A stretch of DNA of 9,660 nt from contig OMRU01000018.1 in NCBI GenBank assembly GCA_900313465.1, forward strand, positions 1 through 9,660. Direction: 5' to 3'. Origin of the DNA: an uncultured Clostridia bacterium (GTDB lineage: Bacteria; Bacillota_I; Bacilli_A; RFN20; CAG-288). The notes beneath the pieces are model-generated. The model saw only the letters and a program-made list of their open reading frames with translations, did no database searches and was not told the DNA's origin. Shown one piece after another: positions 7,513 to 9,660 of the stretch. The first letter of the stretch is position 1. Every line of letters begins with the position of its first letter. A program made the translations under genes and the position numbers.

Positions 7513-7671
7513 CATGACTAAAAATGTTATACATTTGGATAATTACAGAAATACGCGCTTTGTACAATTTGTCATGATTGTCAGTCAAATAAAATAATTT
7601 ATTGCAAATGTTAAAATTGTCGTAAATTTTCCAACTGTCTAAATGGTACAATTGTTGGCGAGGTATGTAAA
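7503..7671 (+). promoter_or_regulatory. Upstream region of the ABC transporter gene with candidate extended -10
   Basis: This AT-rich spacer holds TGG-TACAAT at 7644-7652, an extended -10 element without a good -35 at the usual distance. A start near 7659 would leave a leader of only about 13 nt, beginning at the GCGAGG ribosome binding site (7658-7663). GTACAATT also occurs at 7562-7569, with a near-perfect tandem TTGTCA repeat (7569-7574 and 7578-7583) beside it. These may be an operator or a second promoter, but no regulator is encoded in the window. I see no gene in the spacer. Confidence 0.45.
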
Positions 7672-9660
7672 ATGATTGAATTACAGAATGTCAGCAAGAT
7701 ATACAGCCAAGAGGGTCACGCCTCCGTTGGTATCCGAAAGATCAACCTGAAATTAGATGTCGGAGAATTTGTTGCCATCACCGGTGAATCCGGTTCTGGT
7801 AAAACCACTCTCTTGAATGTCATCTCAGGTATTGACACGTATGAAGAAGGCGAGATGTATGTCAACGGAGAAGTCACTTCCTCTTTTACCATCAAGGAAC
7901 TGGAAGAATACCGCAACAAATATGTCGGTTTCATCTTCCAGAACTACAACATCATTGATTCCTATACAGTCAAGCAGAATGTCGAAGCCGCTTTGATTCT
8001 GAATAACTACCCTGCTACGGAAATATCAAAAAAAGCAAAAGAATTGATTGAGAAAGTCGGTTTGACCCACCGCATGAAAACAAAAGCCAGCAAGCTTTCT
8101 GGTGGTGAAAAACAAAGAGTGGTTATCGCTCGTGCTTTAGCCAAGAATCCACTGATTATCGCTGCTGATGAACCAACAGGAAACCTTGATAGTCAGACAA
8201 GTAAACAGATCATCGAACTTCTTCATGAAATCAGCAAGGATAGACTTGTCTTGATCGTCACTCATGATTTTGAGGAAGTGGAACGTTACGCCACCAGAAA
8301 GATTCGTATCTTTGATGGCGAGATCAAAGAAGACGTCATTCTTAAGCCAAAAGAGGAACAAGAAGAACATCCACTACCAAATGTAAAATCCACCAAAGCG
8401 AACTTTTTCAAGATGATTCCTTTTGGCGTCAACAATCTTATGGCTTCTCCAAAGAGAAGTATCTTTAATGTCATCGTCTATTTCATCATGTGTCTGATGG
8501 TCGTCTTTTCCTTTACCTTCAACGCATATCGTATCAAGTTAGAGACCTCACCAGATGGGTTTATGCAAAATCGTGATCGCACTCGTCTTCAGGTAAAACG
8601 AGAGGATAATAAACCATTCACCGATGAGGAAATTACCGCGTTAGGAAATCTTGCTGGTGTAGAAAGTCTAGTCAAATATAATCTATTCCAAAACCGCCAT
8701 TTTCACGTTTCGGCAGAGACTTTCAACTATGATCATATCTACGTTATCCCACGTCCTCTTTCTTCCTTTGTAGGAAGCCTAGAGTACGGCAAATTACCAG
8801 TAGAGCAAAAAGAAGCCATTTTGGCGTGCCATAGTGAAGACATCAAAGAAAGAAAACTGGATGAATTAGTCAATTCGACCATCCTTGGAGATTCTAATCT
8901 TGCTGATAATGATGAGAGCGCTTCTTCCTTCAAGGTCACCGGTGTAGAGAATGTCGATGAGTATGGTGATGAATATCCAACCTACCTATATATCCAGGAT
9001 TCCCTTTATGAAAAACTGGCCATAGAGTACTATCGCTACAGCTATTATAATCGCCTTTTGACCATCACTCATGATAAGACGGATCCAAATGACGATGAAA
9101 GACCAGAAACCATCTACCAAGCCCGAGTCTTCTCTTCTAATGAATTAGAAGGAGATGAGTTCTATTACAATTTCGAATATCAGGAATATGAAACCCTTCC
9201 TGAACTCGATGATACAACATATCACTATCAATTCTCTATCGGCGATAAAATCTATGGTGATAGAGAATCCTTCACTCTCACTCCAAAAAGATTCCTGACA
9301 AAAGAAGAAATCCTCTCCCATCGTGGAGAACGTGAAAAATACTACTATTTCCACGAAGACACAAGATATTATACAAGTAATTATCAGGATATATTTATGT
9401 ATGTTTCTCCTGCTATATATGAGAGAATCTTTTCTCATGTCGAAGACTGTTATGAAATCGCCCTTTATACCAAAAATGAAGGTGCCATTCAGGGATTAAA
9501 GAACAAATTAGCAGATTTAAGTTACCTGAGTATCAGCATGAAAGACGCAGAAAGTGTCTCCTCAACAGGAACTTTGGTCTCTCTAGGATACGGCACGCTT
9601 TTAATGCTATTTTTAACGAGCATCTTCTTCTTTGTCTTTGCCATATTGAATCACTCCGTC
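7672..9660 (+). CDS. Fused ABC ATPase / FtsX-like permease (MacB type; partial, C-terminus outside window)
   Basis: The frame starts at the ATG at 7672, with GAGG 8 nt upstream, and stays open for 663 codons to the window edge. Residues 1-220 form a complete ABC ATPase of the MacB/LolD kind: Walker [10 protein letters not shown] (38-46), Q-loop Q90, signature LSGGEKQ (142-148), Walker B ending D166-E167, D-loop NLD (171-173) and switch H198. A charged linker (about 224-243) leads to a first membrane helix (about 264-284). A large, acidic and tyrosine-rich outward domain follows (about 285-635), and then a second helix (about 637-659, [17 protein letters not shown]). This is the MacB plan of NBD, TM1, outer domain, then further helices, which should lie beyond the edge. 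MacB-type proteins are mechanotransmitters for export or for lipoprotein or antimicrobial-peptide handling rather than classic channels. The substrate cannot be told, and no two-component system or partner gene is visible. Confidence 0.93.
   Translation, partial: MIELQNVSKIYSQEGHASVGIRKINLKLDVGEFVAITGESGSGKTTLLNVISGIDTYEEGEMYVNGEVTSSFTIKELEEYRNKYVGFIFQNYNIIDSYTVKQNVEAALILNNYPATEISKKAKELIEKVGLTHRMKTKASKLSGGEKQRVVIARALAKNPLIIAADEPTGNLDSQTSKQIIELLHEISKDRLVLIVTHDFEEVERYATRKIRIFDGEIKEDVILKPKEEQEEHPLPNVKSTKANFFKMIPFGVNNLMASPKRSIFNVIVYFIMCLMVVFSFTFNAYRIKLETSPDGFMQNRDRTRLQVKREDNKPFTDEEITALGNLAGVESLVKYNLFQNRHFHVSAETFNYDHIYVIPRPLSSFVGSLEYGKLPVEQKEAILACHSEDIKERKLDELVNSTILGDSNLADNDESASSFKVTGVENVDEYGDEYPTYLYIQDSLYEKLAIEYYRYSYYNRLLTITHDKTDPNDDERPETIYQARVFSSNELEGDEFYYNFEYQEYETLPELDDTTYHYQFSIGDKIYGDRESFTLTPKRFLTKEEILSHRGEREKYYYFHEDTRYYTSNYQDIFMYVSPAIYERIFSHVEDCYEIALYTKNEGAIQGLKNKLADLSYLSISMKDAESVSSTGTLVSLGYGTLLMLFLTSIFFFVFAILNHSV

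Noticed and set aside
7514..7597. 27-residue open frame in the spacer after the hydrolase-fold gene
   Set aside because: Its ATG follows directly on the terminator T run with no ribosome binding site, and the peptide has no recognisable feature.
9145..9438. 97-codon hydrophobic-looking minus-strand frame inside the ABC gene
   Set aside because: Its hydrophobic runs are the complement of acidic and Tyr-rich codons of the outer domain, and the plus-strand frame is continuous through it.

Overview
The window looks like chromosomal DNA of a low-to-moderate GC Gram-positive bacterium (Firmicutes, plausibly Erysipelotrichia or a relative). This is inferred from strong purine-rich Shine-Dalgarno sites, AGA-rich arginine codon use, compact spacing with hairpin-plus-T-run terminators, and the protein families present. 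No in-frame TGA is needed as Trp, so the standard bacterial code fits. The taxon itself cannot be fixed from the sequence alone.

Layout, left to right. (1) 1-241, minus strand: the N-terminal 80 codons of a small membrane protein that starts with a SHOCT-like module. The gene runs off the left edge. (2) 322-3705, minus strand: a two-gene peptidase operon transcribed leftwards. An M32 carboxypeptidase (Taq type) comes first, followed 1 nt later by an M3-family oligoendopeptidase. A strong promoter lies at 3749-3776 and a terminator at 322-348. (3) 3706-3898: a divergent promoter region. (4) 3899-6136, plus strand: pnp (polynucleotide phosphorylase) with its own terminator. (5) 6238-7467, plus strand: a membrane-anchored alpha/beta-hydrolase-fold protein whose nucleophile serine position is glycine, followed by a terminator. 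(6) 7672 to the right edge, plus strand: a fused ABC ATPase/FtsX-like permease of MacB type with a large outward-facing domain, cut off by the window end.

The two metallopeptidases make functional sense together: an endopeptidase shortens peptides and a carboxypeptidase trims the products to amino acids in the cytosol. pnp is core RNA decay and appears to be its own transcription unit. The hydrolase-like protein and the ABC transporter are separate units with their own promoters, and nothing in the sequence ties their functions to each other. No RNA gene, mobile element, CRISPR array or prophage signal was found. The longest stretch without a gene is the 204 bp at 7468-7671.

I do not see a clearly new multi-gene system here. 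The items most worth a second look are the hydrolase-fold protein that has lost its nucleophile, the very large acidic and tyrosine-rich outer domain of the ABC protein, the SHOCT-plus-membrane small protein, and a shared extended -10 promoter pattern.
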